64,000 nt of DNA from JBFGCA01 sp041567315. GTDB taxonomy: Bacteria; Acidobacteriota; Thermoanaerobaculia; Multivoradales; JAHEKO01. The stretch lies in contig JBFGCA010000004.1 of the NCBI GenBank assembly GCA_041567315.1, positions 1 through 64,000 on the forward strand, read 5' to 3'. Shown one piece after another: positions 34,153-43,882 of the stretch. Position numbers and translations under genes: made by a program. The notes below the pieces were generated by a model. It saw nothing but the letters and a program-made list of their open reading frames with translations, made no database searches and was not told the origin of the DNA. Within the stretch, counting starts at the first letter, position 1. The number at the start of each line of letters is the position of its first letter.

Positions 34153-35109
34153 CTAGGATACCCGCTCCGCTGCCGCCGGGCTCGCGGGTGCTCCGAGTCC
34201 GGCGCCGGCGCCGGCCCGGCGTTCCGCCGTCGCGATCCGCCGCAGCAGGGCGTCGGCCAGCCGCCCGGCGGCGGCGGGGGCGTGCCGGAAGAACAGCGAG
34301 GGCTCGACCAGCTCGAGCTCGGTGAAGCGCGGTGCGCCGGCGTCGTCGCGAAGGAAGTCGGCTCTCGCGTAGAGCAGCGGACCGCTGCCGGTGACCTTCT
34401 CGGCCAGGGCCACGGCGCGCGCCGTGAGCTCCAGCTCGGCGGGCTCGGGAGCGACCGGCTCGTCGCTGGCCCCGAAATCGTCCTGCACCCGGTAGTCGCC
34501 GGGTGGCGGCAGTTTCCGGACCGCGTGGCTGAAGCGGCCGTCTAGGAAGACCAGCGAGCGCTCGCCGGCGGTCTCGACGCTCGCCAGATAGGGCTGGAGC
34601 AGCGCGTCCTCCCGCGCCAGCAGCCGCTCCAGGTGTTGGCTGGCGGCGGCCAGCCCGGCGGCGTCGGCGTCGAAGCGCAGGGTCTCGCGCGAGGTGGCGC
34701 CGATCCGCGGCTTGATGAAGCCCCGCGACCAGCCCCGCTCGGCCATCCACCGGGCCAGCGGCGGCCGGCTGCCGCGGGCCAACCGGACGATCGGCACCAC
34801 CGGCAGTCCGGCCTCGGCCAGCCGCTCGAGGTAGCGCTTGTCGGTGTTCCAGCGCACCACCGCCGCCGGGTTGAAGAGCCGGGTGAGCCCGGCGACCCGC
34901 TCGGCCCAGTCGACGTAGGCCTCCCACCGCTCCATGTAGTCCCAGGTGGTGCGGATCAGGCAGGCGTCGAAGGCCCCCCAGTCGACCGCGGGATCGTCCC
35001 AGGCCGGCTCGGCGACCTCCACCCCGCGCCCGGCGAGCGCTGCCCGCAGCGGCCGATCGTCGACCTCCCAGGCCGGCAGGTCCGAGCAGGTGGCGAGGGC
35101 GATGCGCAT
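34153..35109 (-). CDS. ATP-grasp protein, DcsG/RimK-like
   Basis: The 318-aa ATP-grasp enzyme resembles DcsG-like and glutathione-synthetase-like proteins. It has MRIALATCSDLPAWEVDDRPLRAAL at the N-terminus, a CLIRTTWDYMERWEAYVDWAERV segment, LFNPAAVVRWNTDKRYLERLAEAGLPVVP, and C-terminal ARADFLRDDAGAPRFTELELVEPSLFF for metal binding. The reaction is a carboxylate-to-amine or related ligation with an unknown substrate. ATG 35109 lies 64 bp from the divergent tail-like gene. The stop codon lies in a CTAG. Confidence 0.75.
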   Translation of the reverse strand: MRIALATCSDLPAWEVDDRPLRAALAGRGVEVAEPAWDDPAVDWGAFDACLIRTTWDYMERWEAYVDWAERVAGLTRLFNPAAVVRWNTDKRYLERLAEAGLPVVPIVRLARGSRPPLARWMAERGWSRGFIKPRIGATSRETLRFDADAAGLAAASQHLERLLAREDALLQPYLASVETAGERSLVFLDGRFSHAVRKLPPPGDYRVQDDFGASDEPVAPEPAELELTARAVALAEKVTGSGPLLYARADFLRDDAGAPRFTELELVEPSLFFRHAPAAAGRLADALLRRIATAERRAGAGAGLGAPASPAAAERVS

Positions 35110-35173
35110 CGGAAGGTGGGAAACCGGCGACCCAACGACGGCCGGAAGCTTGTGTAGCATAGCCGGCGTAGCG

Positions 35174-35767
35174 ATGGGCTGGTCAGAAGAGCTGGGTAGA
35201 GGGCCGGGGGAGCGACGTCGGCGTCGCGGCACGTCAGGCCGGCCCGGGTGGCTCGTGCTGACCGCCCTTCTGGGCTCCCTGCTACTTGCGGCGGGGCCGC
35301 GGGGCGAACGGCCCACTCGCCCGGCCCTCAACCGGCCCGGGGCGTCCAGTTTCGTCGTCGAGATCGACGGGATCGAAGCCGGCTCTTTCCGGACCGTCGA
35401 GGGCCTCGGAGCGCGGCTCGACGTCGTGCCCTTCGCCGGTGGCGAGGACCTGTTGCTCGAGCGGCTGGGCGAGGCGCTTTTCGCCAGGGTGACCCTGGCA
35501 GCCGGCGCGCCGGGACCGCCGCTCGTCGAGTGGCAGCAGGAGGTGGCCGAAGGCGAAGCCGCGCCCCGTGACGTCGAGCTCGTCATGCGCCTCGAACGCG
35601 ACACCGCCACCTGGCGCGCCGGTCCCGTCCCCTTCTGCCGCTGGAAGCTTCCGGCTGCCCGACTCGCCGCCCTCGAAGAGCAGCGGGTCGTCCTCGAAGG
35701 TGACGGCCAGACGCCGATCGAATGGGCCGCCTGCCCCGGCGCCCTCTGGCCCAAGAACCGGATCTAG
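35174..35767 (+). CDS. Membrane-anchored protein with a tail-tube-like (gp19-type) domain
   Basis: The 197-aa protein has a membrane anchor (WLVLTALLGSLLLAAGP, about 28-44) and then a domain whose opening, FVVEIDGIEAGSFRTVEGLG.. followed by GGEDLLLERLGE, matches phage/contractile-system tail-tube proteins of the T4 gp19 family. That family normally begins with F.VEIDGI..G.F..V.GL. The rest is short and ends in a Trp-rich tail. Normal tail-tube proteins are cytoplasmic and lack an anchor, and no other tail genes are present. It may therefore be a repurposed envelope domain. Confidence 0.55.
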   Translation: MGWSEELGRGPGERRRRRGTSGRPGWLVLTALLGSLLLAAGPRGERPTRPALNRPGASSFVVEIDGIEAGSFRTVEGLGARLDVVPFAGGEDLLLERLGEALFARVTLAAGAPGPPLVEWQQEVAEGEAAPRDVELVMRLERDTATWRAGPVPFCRWKLPAARLAALEEQRVVLEGDGQTPIEWAACPGALWPKNRI

Positions 35768-35776
35768 CGGCCCTTC

Positions 35777-38700
35777 CTAGCCCGTTGGCGGTTCGCCGGA
35801 GGGGACGATCACCGGCTGGGCGTCGGTGGCGCGGACGGCCTGGTTGAAGGCGTCGAGCTCAGTGGCGAAGACGGCGTCGAGGGCGGCGAGCTGGGCGTCG
35901 AGCTCGGCCTCGAGGTCGGCGTAGCGCCGGCGCGTGCCGTCGGTCGGCGGCGCCTCGGCGGCGCCGACGACGCCGAGCAGGGCGAGGAGCTGGTTGTCGA
36001 GCCTCGGCGGGAAGTTGAGCACGTCCTGCGAGGACTCGGATCGGTTCTGGTGAAGGGCGTCTTCGATGGCGTCGAGCCGCGCGGTCACCGCGGCGGCGGC
36101 CGCGCGCACCGGGTCGGCGTCGGCGGCGGCGGCGGACGGGCCGCCGCCGACGGCCTGGCTGCCGTCGTTGCCGGCCCCGTCGCCGGCCCCGCGCTCGGCG
36201 AGGCGGCCGGTCAGGGCCTCGACCTGCTGGCGCACGTCACGCAGGCGGCGCAGCGCCCGGTGGCTGGCCGAGAGGCTCGCCCAGATCTCGCGGGCGAGGG
36301 CGTACTGGGCCTCGTAGTCCGCGGGGCTGGTGGCCAGCCGGGGGTCGGCGCGCACTTCGACGCGGTGCCGCCGGCTGTAGTCGCCGGCGGTGAACGCCAC
36401 CTCGTAGGTGCCGGGCGGCACCACCGGACCACGCGCCGAGCCCCAGAGCACGGTGCCGTCGACGAGGTCGGCGTCGGCGAGGCGCAGGTCCCAGACGAAA
36501 CGGTTGACGCCGCGCTCGGCGGGGAGCTTGCGGACCGGCAGCGCGTCGGGCGGCAGGAAGCGCTCCCAGGGGCTGGGGGCGCGGCGCTCCTCGCGGAGGC
36601 TCGAGAAGCTGCGCAGCACCTCGCCGGCGCCGCCGAGGATCTCGATCGAGACCTCGAGCTGGCCCTCGGCGGCCCGGGCCGCGGCCTCTTCGCCGAGCAG
36701 GTACTGCAGCACCACGCCGACCGGCGGGTTCTTGCCGGACGGTTCGCTGCCGCCGAAGAAGCCGCCGCCCCCGAAGCGATGGGCGTCGCGCGGCTGGAAC
36801 AGATGAACGGCGGCGGCCGCGGTCGCGTCGTCGAGCTGGCGCAGCGGCGAGAGGTCGTCGAAGATCCAGAACGAGCGCCCCTGGGTGGCGATCACCAGGT
36901 CGCCCTCGGCGATCGCAAGGTCGGTGATCGGGGTGGCCGGCAGGCCCAGCTCGAGGGGCTGCCAGCGGACACCGTCGTCGAACGAGACGTAGAGCCCGAA
37001 CTCGGTGCCCGCGAAGAGCAGGCCCTTGCGGCCCGGGTCCTCGCGCACCACCCGCACGAAGTGACCGGCCGGGATGCCGTTGGCGCCGTCGGTCAGCAGC
37101 TGCCAGCGGGCGCCGTAGTCGTCGGTGCGGAAGACGTAGGGCCGGAAGTCGTCGAGCCGGTAGCGGGTCACCGCCAGCAGAGCACGGCCCGGGCCGTGCG
37201 GCGACAGCTCGATCGCGTTGACCTGCGCCCACTCGGGCATCTGTTTGGGAGTCACGTCTTGCCAGGTGGTGCCGCCGTCGCGCGACAGATGGACCAGCCC
37301 GTCGTCCGAGCCCGCCCACAGCACGCCCGCCTCGCGCGGCGACTCCTCGAACGCGAAGACCGTGCCGTAGACCTCGACCCCGGTGTTGTCGAGGGTGATC
37401 GGCCCGCCGGCGTACTCCTGCTTGGCGGGATCCTTGCGGCTCAGATCGGGGCTGATGGCCTGCCAGCTCTGGCCCTCGTCGGTCGAGCGGTGGACGTACT
37501 GCGAGGCGTGGTAGAGCACGTTCGGATCGTGCGGCGAGATCCGCAGCGGCGCGTTCCACTGGAAGCGGTAGCGCAGGTCGGCCGCCGCCTGCCCGACCGC
37601 GAGCTGCGGGTAGACCATGATCTCGCGCTCCTGGTCGGTGCGCCGGTCGTGGCGGCCGAGCTGGCCGCCGTAGCAGCCGGCGTAGGTGACGTCGGGATTC
37701 CGCGGGTCGACCGCCACGTGGCCGCTCTCGCAGCCGCCGATGACCCACCAGTGGTGGCGGGCGATCCCGCGGGCCGCCGTGCGGCTGGGGATCGACACGC
37801 AGCTGTTGTCCTGCTGGCAGCCGTAGAGGCGGTAGGGGAACTGCCCGTCGACGGTCAGCCGGTACATCTCGGCGGTGGGCTGGTTGTCCTGCGCCGACCA
37901 GGTGGCGCCGCCGTTGTAGCTGACGTTGGCGCCGCCGTCGTTGCCGTTGATCACGACCTGCGGATCGTCGGGGTGGATCCACAGGTCGTGATGGTCGCCG
38001 TGCGGGGCGCGCAGGTATTCGAAGCTCTTGCCGCCGTCGTGCGAGCGCCACAGCCCGACGTTGAGCACCCAGACGGTCTCGGCGTCCCGAGGGTCGGCGA
38101 AGACGTGGGTGTAGTACCAGGCGCGCTGCCGGAACTCGCGCTCGGCGTTGACCCGGCGGAAGCTCTTGCCGCCGTTGTCGGAGCGGTAGAGGCCGCCCTC
38201 CTCGGCCTCGATCAGCGCCCACACCCGCTGCGGGCGGGCCGGCGACACCGCCACCCCGATCCGTCCCAGCTCGCCCTGGGGCAGACCGTCGGTGAGCCGC
38301 TCCCAGCTGTCGCCGCCGTCGGTCGAGCGCCACAGGGAGCTGCCCTCGCCGCCGCTGGTGAGCGTCCAGGGTTTGCGCTCCACCCGCCAGGTGGCGGCGT
38401 AGAGCACCCGCGGGTTGACCGGGTCGAGCGCGAGGTCGACGGCGCCGGCGCGATCGGACACGAAGAGCACCTTCTGCCAGCTCCGCCCGCCGTCGGTCGT
38501 GCGGAAGACCCCGCGCTCGTCGTTGGGTCCGAAGATGTGCCCCAGCGCCGCCACCCACGCCCGGTCGGGGTCGGTCGGGTGGACCCGGATGCGTCCGATC
38601 TGGCCGGCCTCGCGCAGCCCCGCGTGCTGCCAGCTCTGGCCGGCGTCGGTCGAGCGGTAGACCCCGTCGCCGGGCGAGACGTTGCCCCGCGGGCAGGCCG

Positions 38701-39043
38701 AGCCGGTGCCGGCCCAGACGACATTCGAATCCGAAGGCGCCACCGCCACCGCCCCGATCGACCCCACCCCGAGCTGCCCGTCGGTGACGTTCTTCCAGCT
38801 CACTCCGCCGTCCTCGGTCTTCCACACTCCGCCGCCGGTCGAGCCCATGTAGAAGGTCTTCAGATCGCCGTGGACGCCGGTCACCGCCGTCACCCGGCCG
38901 CCGCGGTAGGGCCCCACCAGCCGCGCCTCCAGCTTCTCGAACAACTCCGGCTCGAACCGCGGCTCCGCCTCCGCGCCTGCGGCCGGCGTCATGACGACGG
39001 CTGCCGCGAGCGCACTCAGACCGAAGACAAGACGCAATCTCAT
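35777..39043 (-). CDS. Secreted VPS10/sortilin-type beta-propeller protein
   Basis: The 1088-aa protein has a signal peptide (MRLRLVFGLSALAAAVVMTPAAGA) and a long series of Asp-box repeats (TEDGGVSWKN, STDAGQSWQH, TTDGGRSWQK, STDGGDSWER, SRDGGTTWQD) forming a VPS10-like ten-bladed propeller. A C-terminal region with beta-domains (ERGVNRFVWDLRLADADL, GTYEVAFTAGDYSRRHRVEVR) and a coiled coil (about 960-1080) follows. Such proteins are often called glycosyl hydrolases, but no catalytic residues are evident; substrate binding is likelier. ATG 39043 follows ccgggaggtctcg. It is divergent from a D-aminoacylase-like gene 313 bp away. Confidence 0.8.
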   Translation of the reverse strand: MRLRLVFGLSALAAAVVMTPAAGAEAEPRFEPELFEKLEARLVGPYRGGRVTAVTGVHGDLKTFYMGSTGGGVWKTEDGGVSWKNVTDGQLGVGSIGAVAVAPSDSNVVWAGTGSACPRGNVSPGDGVYRSTDAGQSWQHAGLREAGQIGRIRVHPTDPDRAWVAALGHIFGPNDERGVFRTTDGGRSWQKVLFVSDRAGAVDLALDPVNPRVLYAATWRVERKPWTLTSGGEGSSLWRSTDGGDSWERLTDGLPQGELGRIGVAVSPARPQRVWALIEAEEGGLYRSDNGGKSFRRVNAEREFRQRAWYYTHVFADPRDAETVWVLNVGLWRSHDGGKSFEYLRAPHGDHHDLWIHPDDPQVVINGNDGGANVSYNGGATWSAQDNQPTAEMYRLTVDGQFPYRLYGCQQDNSCVSIPSRTAARGIARHHWWVIGGCESGHVAVDPRNPDVTYAGCYGGQLGRHDRRTDQEREIMVYPQLAVGQAAADLRYRFQWNAPLRISPHDPNVLYHASQYVHRSTDEGQSWQAISPDLSRKDPAKQEYAGGPITLDNTGVEVYGTVFAFEESPREAGVLWAGSDDGLVHLSRDGGTTWQDVTPKQMPEWAQVNAIELSPHGPGRALLAVTRYRLDDFRPYVFRTDDYGARWQLLTDGANGIPAGHFVRVVREDPGRKGLLFAGTEFGLYVSFDDGVRWQPLELGLPATPITDLAIAEGDLVIATQGRSFWIFDDLSPLRQLDDATAAAAVHLFQPRDAHRFGGGGFFGGSEPSGKNPPVGVVLQYLLGEEAAARAAEGQLEVSIEILGGAGEVLRSFSSLREERRAPSPWERFLPPDALPVRKLPAERGVNRFVWDLRLADADLVDGTVLWGSARGPVVPPGTYEVAFTAGDYSRRHRVEVRADPRLATSPADYEAQYALAREIWASLSASHRALRRLRDVRQQVEALTGRLAERGAGDGAGNDGSQAVGGGPSAAAADADPVRAAAAAVTARLDAIEDALHQNRSESSQDVLNFPPRLDNQLLALLGVVGAAEAPPTDGTRRRYADLEAELDAQLAALDAVFATELDAFNQAVRATDAQPVIVPSGEPPTG

Positions 39044-39356
39044 CGAGACCTCCCGGGAGCGATAGGTTTGATCGAACGGCCGGCCAGCAGCCCTGCCTGC
39101 ACGAGCGCCGCGGAGTATAGCGGTGCCCGCGACCCGACGGTGCCGAGCTGGGGGGTTCTGTGAGGTAAGTTCCAGTTGACGCGGCGGGCGGCGAAGGGCC
39201 GAGTGAGCAGGCGCGACGATCGCGGACGGCGGACGGTACGCTGACCAGAGAGCAAAGCCGCCCCGCGCGGCGCGGTCGCTCGGAAGGCCAAACCGCAGCG
39301 CCTCGCATTCTTCGGCCTCCCGAGGTTCCAGCCCGGCATCACGGACCGCGATCACG
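39044..39356. other. Divergent intergenic region, 313 bp
   Basis: It holds the VPS10 gene's ribosome-binding site and presumably promoters for both flanking genes. I recognise no other element. Confidence 0.6.
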
Positions 39357-41009
39357 ATGACCAAGCAGCGCCCGACCCCTGCCTGGATCTGCTGCTTCTA
39401 CCTCCTGGCCGTTCTGGCCTGCGGTCCGGCCCAAGAGGTCGACCTGGTGATCCGCGGCGGCACCCTCTACGACGGGCAGGGCGGATCGCCTGTGGTCGGC
39501 GATCTCGCGATCGACGGCGACCGCATCGTCGGCGTCGGACGGCTCGGACGGGTGCGGGGACGCGCCGAGATCGACGTTGCCGGGCTGGCGGTGGCGCCGG
39601 GGTTCGTCAACATGCTGAGCTGGGCGACCGCCAGCTTGCTGGTCGACGGCCGGGCGCTGAGCGACGTCCGCCAGGGCGTGACCCTCGAGGTCTTCGGCGA
39701 GGGGTGGTCGATGGGGCCGCTGACCGAGGAGATGAAGCGCGAGATGGTGGAGCGGCAGGGCGACCTCGAGTTCGCGGTCGAATGGACGACGCTGGCCGAG
39801 TACCTGGAGCACCTCGAGCGGCGGGGGATCGCGCCCAACGTCGCCTCCTTCGTCGGTGCTACCACGGTGCGGATCCACGAGCTGGGTCACGAGGACCGCG
39901 CGCCGGAGCCCGAGGAGCTGGCGGCGATGCGCGGCCTGGTGCGGCAGGCGATGGAGGAGGGGGCGCTGGGGGTGGGCTCGTCGCTGATCTACGCGCCGGC
40001 CTACTACGCCTCGACCGACGAGCTGGTGGCGCTCGCCGAGGTGGCGGCCGAGTACGGCGGCATGTACATCTCGCACCTCCGCAGTGAAGGCGAGGAGCTG
40101 CTGGAGGCGATCGACGAGCTGATCGAGATCGCCCGCCGCGCCGGCACACGGGCCGAGATCTACCACCTCAAGGCCTCGCGCCCGGAGAACTGGGGCAAGC
40201 TCGAGGCGGCCATCGCCCGGGTCGAGGCGGCGCGCGCCGCCGGCCTCGAGATCACCGCCGACGTCTACCCCTATCCGGCCAGCGCCACCGGTCTCAACGC
40301 GCCGATGCCGCCGTGGGTGCAGGAGGGCGGTCACGAAGCCTGGGTGGAGCGGCTCAAGGACCCCGGGATCCGCGCCCGGGTGCGCGAGGAGATGGACCTC
40401 ATCGACCCCGCCAAGATCCTGCTGGTGGACTTCAAGAGCGAGGCGCTCAAGCCGCTCACCGGCCAGACCCTGGCCGAGGTGGCGGCGGCGCGCGGCACCA
40501 GTCCCGAGGACACCGCCATGGACCTGGTGATCGAGGACGACAGCCGGGTGGGGGCGATCTATTTCTCGATGTCGGAGGACAACGTCCGCCGCAAGCTCGC
40601 CCTGCCGTGGGTGAGCCTGGGCTCGGATGCCGGGGCGCCGGCGCCGGAGGGCGTCTTCCTGCTGTCGTCGAGCCACCCCCGCGCCTACGGCACCTTCGCC
40701 CGGGTGCTGGGCCGCTACGTCCGCGACGAGGGACTGATGCCGCTCGAGGAGGCGATCCGCCGCATGACGCTGCTCCCCGCCACCAACCTGCGGCTCCGCG
40801 AGCGCGGCCGCCTGATGCCGGGTTTCTTCGCCGACGTGGTGGTGTTCGATCCGCAGCAGATCCGCGACCTGGCCACCTTCGAGGACCCGCACCGGCTGGC
40901 CGAGGGCGTGCTCCACGTGCTGGTCAACGGGGTGCCGGTGCTGAGCGACGGCGAGCCCACCGGCGCCACCCCCGGGCGGGTGGTGCGCGGGCCCGGCTGG
41001 CGAGGCTAG
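39357..41009 (+). CDS. D-aminoacylase-like amidohydrolase lipoprotein
   Basis: The 550-aa protein is a member of the amidohydrolase superfamily, N-acyl-D-amino-acid deacylase group. It has a lipoprotein signal (CCFYLLAVLACGPAQ), VDLVIRGGTLYDGQGGSP, the barrel segments and a C-terminal GFFADVVVFDPQQIRD. The first metal motif, normally PGFIDxHxH, is PGFVNMLSW, so the HxH ligands are absent; the later ISHLRSEGEE and IYHLKA histidines and the SLGSDAGAP Asp remain. It may use one metal, or act on a changed substrate. It is probably periplasmic. Confidence 0.8.
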   Translation: MTKQRPTPAWICCFYLLAVLACGPAQEVDLVIRGGTLYDGQGGSPVVGDLAIDGDRIVGVGRLGRVRGRAEIDVAGLAVAPGFVNMLSWATASLLVDGRALSDVRQGVTLEVFGEGWSMGPLTEEMKREMVERQGDLEFAVEWTTLAEYLEHLERRGIAPNVASFVGATTVRIHELGHEDRAPEPEELAAMRGLVRQAMEEGALGVGSSLIYAPAYYASTDELVALAEVAAEYGGMYISHLRSEGEELLEAIDELIEIARRAGTRAEIYHLKASRPENWGKLEAAIARVEAARAAGLEITADVYPYPASATGLNAPMPPWVQEGGHEAWVERLKDPGIRARVREEMDLIDPAKILLVDFKSEALKPLTGQTLAEVAAARGTSPEDTAMDLVIEDDSRVGAIYFSMSEDNVRRKLALPWVSLGSDAGAPAPEGVFLLSSSHPRAYGTFARVLGRYVRDEGLMPLEEAIRRMTLLPATNLRLRERGRLMPGFFADVVVFDPQQIRDLATFEDPHRLAEGVLHVLVNGVPVLSDGEPTGATPGRVVRGPGWRG

Positions 41010-41048
41010 GTCGGGGGCCGGACCGGCGCCGGGCGAAAGGGCGTCCGG

Positions 41049-41054
41049 TACAAT
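41049..41054 (+). promoter_or_regulatory. TACAAT -10 before the CHI-like gene
   Basis: TACAAT is a near-consensus -10 and ends 11 bp before ATG 41066, so any transcript would have a leader of only a few bases. There is no clear -35. Confidence 0.35.
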
Positions 41055-41065
41055 CCTGCGACCCG

Positions 41066-41659
41066 ATGCGGAACCCGCTCCAAACCGCCTCCCGCGGCCT
41101 GGTGCTGCTGGCCCTGCTGGCGGGCACCGTGCCCCGGCCGCTCGCCGCCGGCGAGCTGGTCGGTGTCGCGATGCCCGACGCCATCGAGGTCGGTGGCCGG
41201 CAGCTGGTGCTCAACGGCATGGGGCTCCGCAAGAAGGCGATCATCAAGATCTACGTCGCGGGTCTCTATCTGCCGGCCCCGCAGTCCGATCCCGCGGCGA
41301 TCCTCGCCGCCGACGCGCCGCGCCGTCTCGGCATGGAGTTCCTGTTCGCGGCTAGCGCCGAGCGCACGCGGGGCGCCTGGGTGGACTGTCTGGAGAAGAA
41401 CGTCCCCGCCGCCTCGGCCGACGTCCGGGCGAAGTTCGCCGCCTTGAACGGGTACATGGAGGACCTCGAGAAGGGCGACCTGATGGCCTTTACGTACCTG
41501 CCCGGCGTCGGCACCTCCGTGGAGATCGGCCTCCAGGGCGGCGAGCCCGAGGTCAAGGGGACGCTCGCGGGCAAGCCGTTCGCCGATGCCCTGTTCTCCT
41601 GCTGGCTCGGTCCCGAGCCGCCGGGCGCGGCCTTCAAGCAGGGCCTGCTGGGGGGCTGA
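41066..41659 (+). CDS. Exported chalcone isomerase-like protein
   Basis: The 197-aa protein has a signal peptide (LVLLALLAGTVPRPLAAG) and a chalcone isomerase-like domain: VGVAMPDAIEVGGRQLVLNGMGLRKKAIIKIYVAGLYLPA, then KGDLMAFTYLPGVGTSVEI and FKQGLLG at the end. Bacterial members are not known to act on chalcones; a role in lipid or fatty-acid binding is more likely. It is followed 4 bp later by the HtrA-like gene. Confidence 0.8.
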   Translation: MRNPLQTASRGLVLLALLAGTVPRPLAAGELVGVAMPDAIEVGGRQLVLNGMGLRKKAIIKIYVAGLYLPAPQSDPAAILAADAPRRLGMEFLFAASAERTRGAWVDCLEKNVPAASADVRAKFAALNGYMEDLEKGDLMAFTYLPGVGTSVEIGLQGGEPEVKGTLAGKPFADALFSCWLGPEPPGAAFKQGLLGG

Positions 41660-41663
41660 GGCG

Positions 41664-42851
<1,188 letters not shown>

Positions 42852-43015
42852 CGGCGCCCCCACCTTGATCCTCGACCGCCAGCCGGGCGTGAACCCGCGC
42901 CCCGCGGCCGGGAACGCACGGGGTTGAAGGCAGGGCCGGAGAATCCGGCCTCCGCGCCGCCGCGTAGCCTCTACGCCGGGCGCGTGGCGAGACCCACCGA
43001 GACCAGGAGAACCCA

Positions 43016-43876
43016 ATGCACCGCAAGTCGAGATCTTTCCTGCTGCTGGCCGTGCTGACCACCGTCACCCTGTCGGGCTGTCTGCTGCTCACCGCCGAGC
43101 AGTTCCAGAGCCTGACCCTGCTGCTGAAGCTGACCGAGGCGGTGCCCGCCGGACAGAGCGTCGAGGTCCACCGCGCCTTCTACCCGGGCGAGGTCAAGGT
43201 GCGCCGCAACTACATCAAGGTGTTCGGCCGGCTCGAGCTGCCGGCCGGCGCCGAGATGCCGACCAGCGTCACTGCCCGGGTGGAGTCGGAGGACCTCGCG
43301 ACCGAGCAGATCTACAACCGCTTCACGATCCGGATCCCGGTCCAGCCGGACGGCTCGTTCTTCAAGTTCAGGCGGTTTGCGAAGAACCTGCGGCCGCGCA
43401 CCTTGCAGACCTTCTTCATCGAGGTGGCGGGCGCCGACATCCCCACCGACACCAAGGTGGCGCTGTGCGTGGACGTGGTCAAGAAGCGCGCCGAAGCCGC
43501 CCAGCAGGAGGACTGCGGGCCGGGGGACGGCAACGGCGGGGGTGGTGGTGGCGGCGGCGGCGATCCCGACATGGTCATCGTCGACGTGCTCGACAACAGC
43601 TTCGACCCCAAGTCGGTGACCATCCAGCCGGGCGACACGGTGCGCTGGGTGCTGCGCGGTCAGGACTCCAGCCACACCGCCACCGAGATGAACGGCACCT
43701 GGGACAGCGGCTTCGTGTTCAACGCCGCCGGCGCCTTCTTCGAGCGCACCTTCCCCATCTCCGAGGACGGCCAGACCTTCCAGTACTACTGCGTCACCCA
43801 CCAGGGGTGCTGCGAGATGCAGGGCTCGGTGCGGGTGGGGGCCAACGCCCCCGATCCGGGCGACGGCTACACGTAG
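43016..43876 (+). CDS. Lipoprotein with C-terminal cupredoxin domain
   Basis: The 286-aa lipoprotein (LLLAVLTTVTLSGC) has an N-terminal domain of unknown fold. A Gly-rich linker (about 175-182) is followed by a plastocyanin-like domain with MVIVDVLDNSFDPKSVTIQPGDTVRWVLRG. Type-1 copper ligands are visible: His in QDSSHTATEM, and Cys, His and Met in YYCVTHQGCCEMQGS. It may shuttle electrons in the periplasm. It is transcribed alone; the convergent penicillin acylase gene ends six bases later. Confidence 0.85.
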   Translation: MHRKSRSFLLLAVLTTVTLSGCLLLTAEQFQSLTLLLKLTEAVPAGQSVEVHRAFYPGEVKVRRNYIKVFGRLELPAGAEMPTSVTARVESEDLATEQIYNRFTIRIPVQPDGSFFKFRRFAKNLRPRTLQTFFIEVAGADIPTDTKVALCVDVVKKRAEAAQQEDCGPGDGNGGGGGGGGGDPDMVIVDVLDNSFDPKSVTIQPGDTVRWVLRGQDSSHTATEMNGTWDSGFVFNAAGAFFERTFPISEDGQTFQYYCVTHQGCCEMQGSVRVGANAPDPGDGYT

Positions 43877-43882
43877 TCCCAG

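Noticed and set aside
36050..39163. Plus-strand open frame of 1037 codons opposite the VPS10 gene
   Set aside because: Repetitive Gly/Val/Ala/Arg composition and no recognisable fold; the minus-strand gene has a signal peptide and many Asp-boxes.
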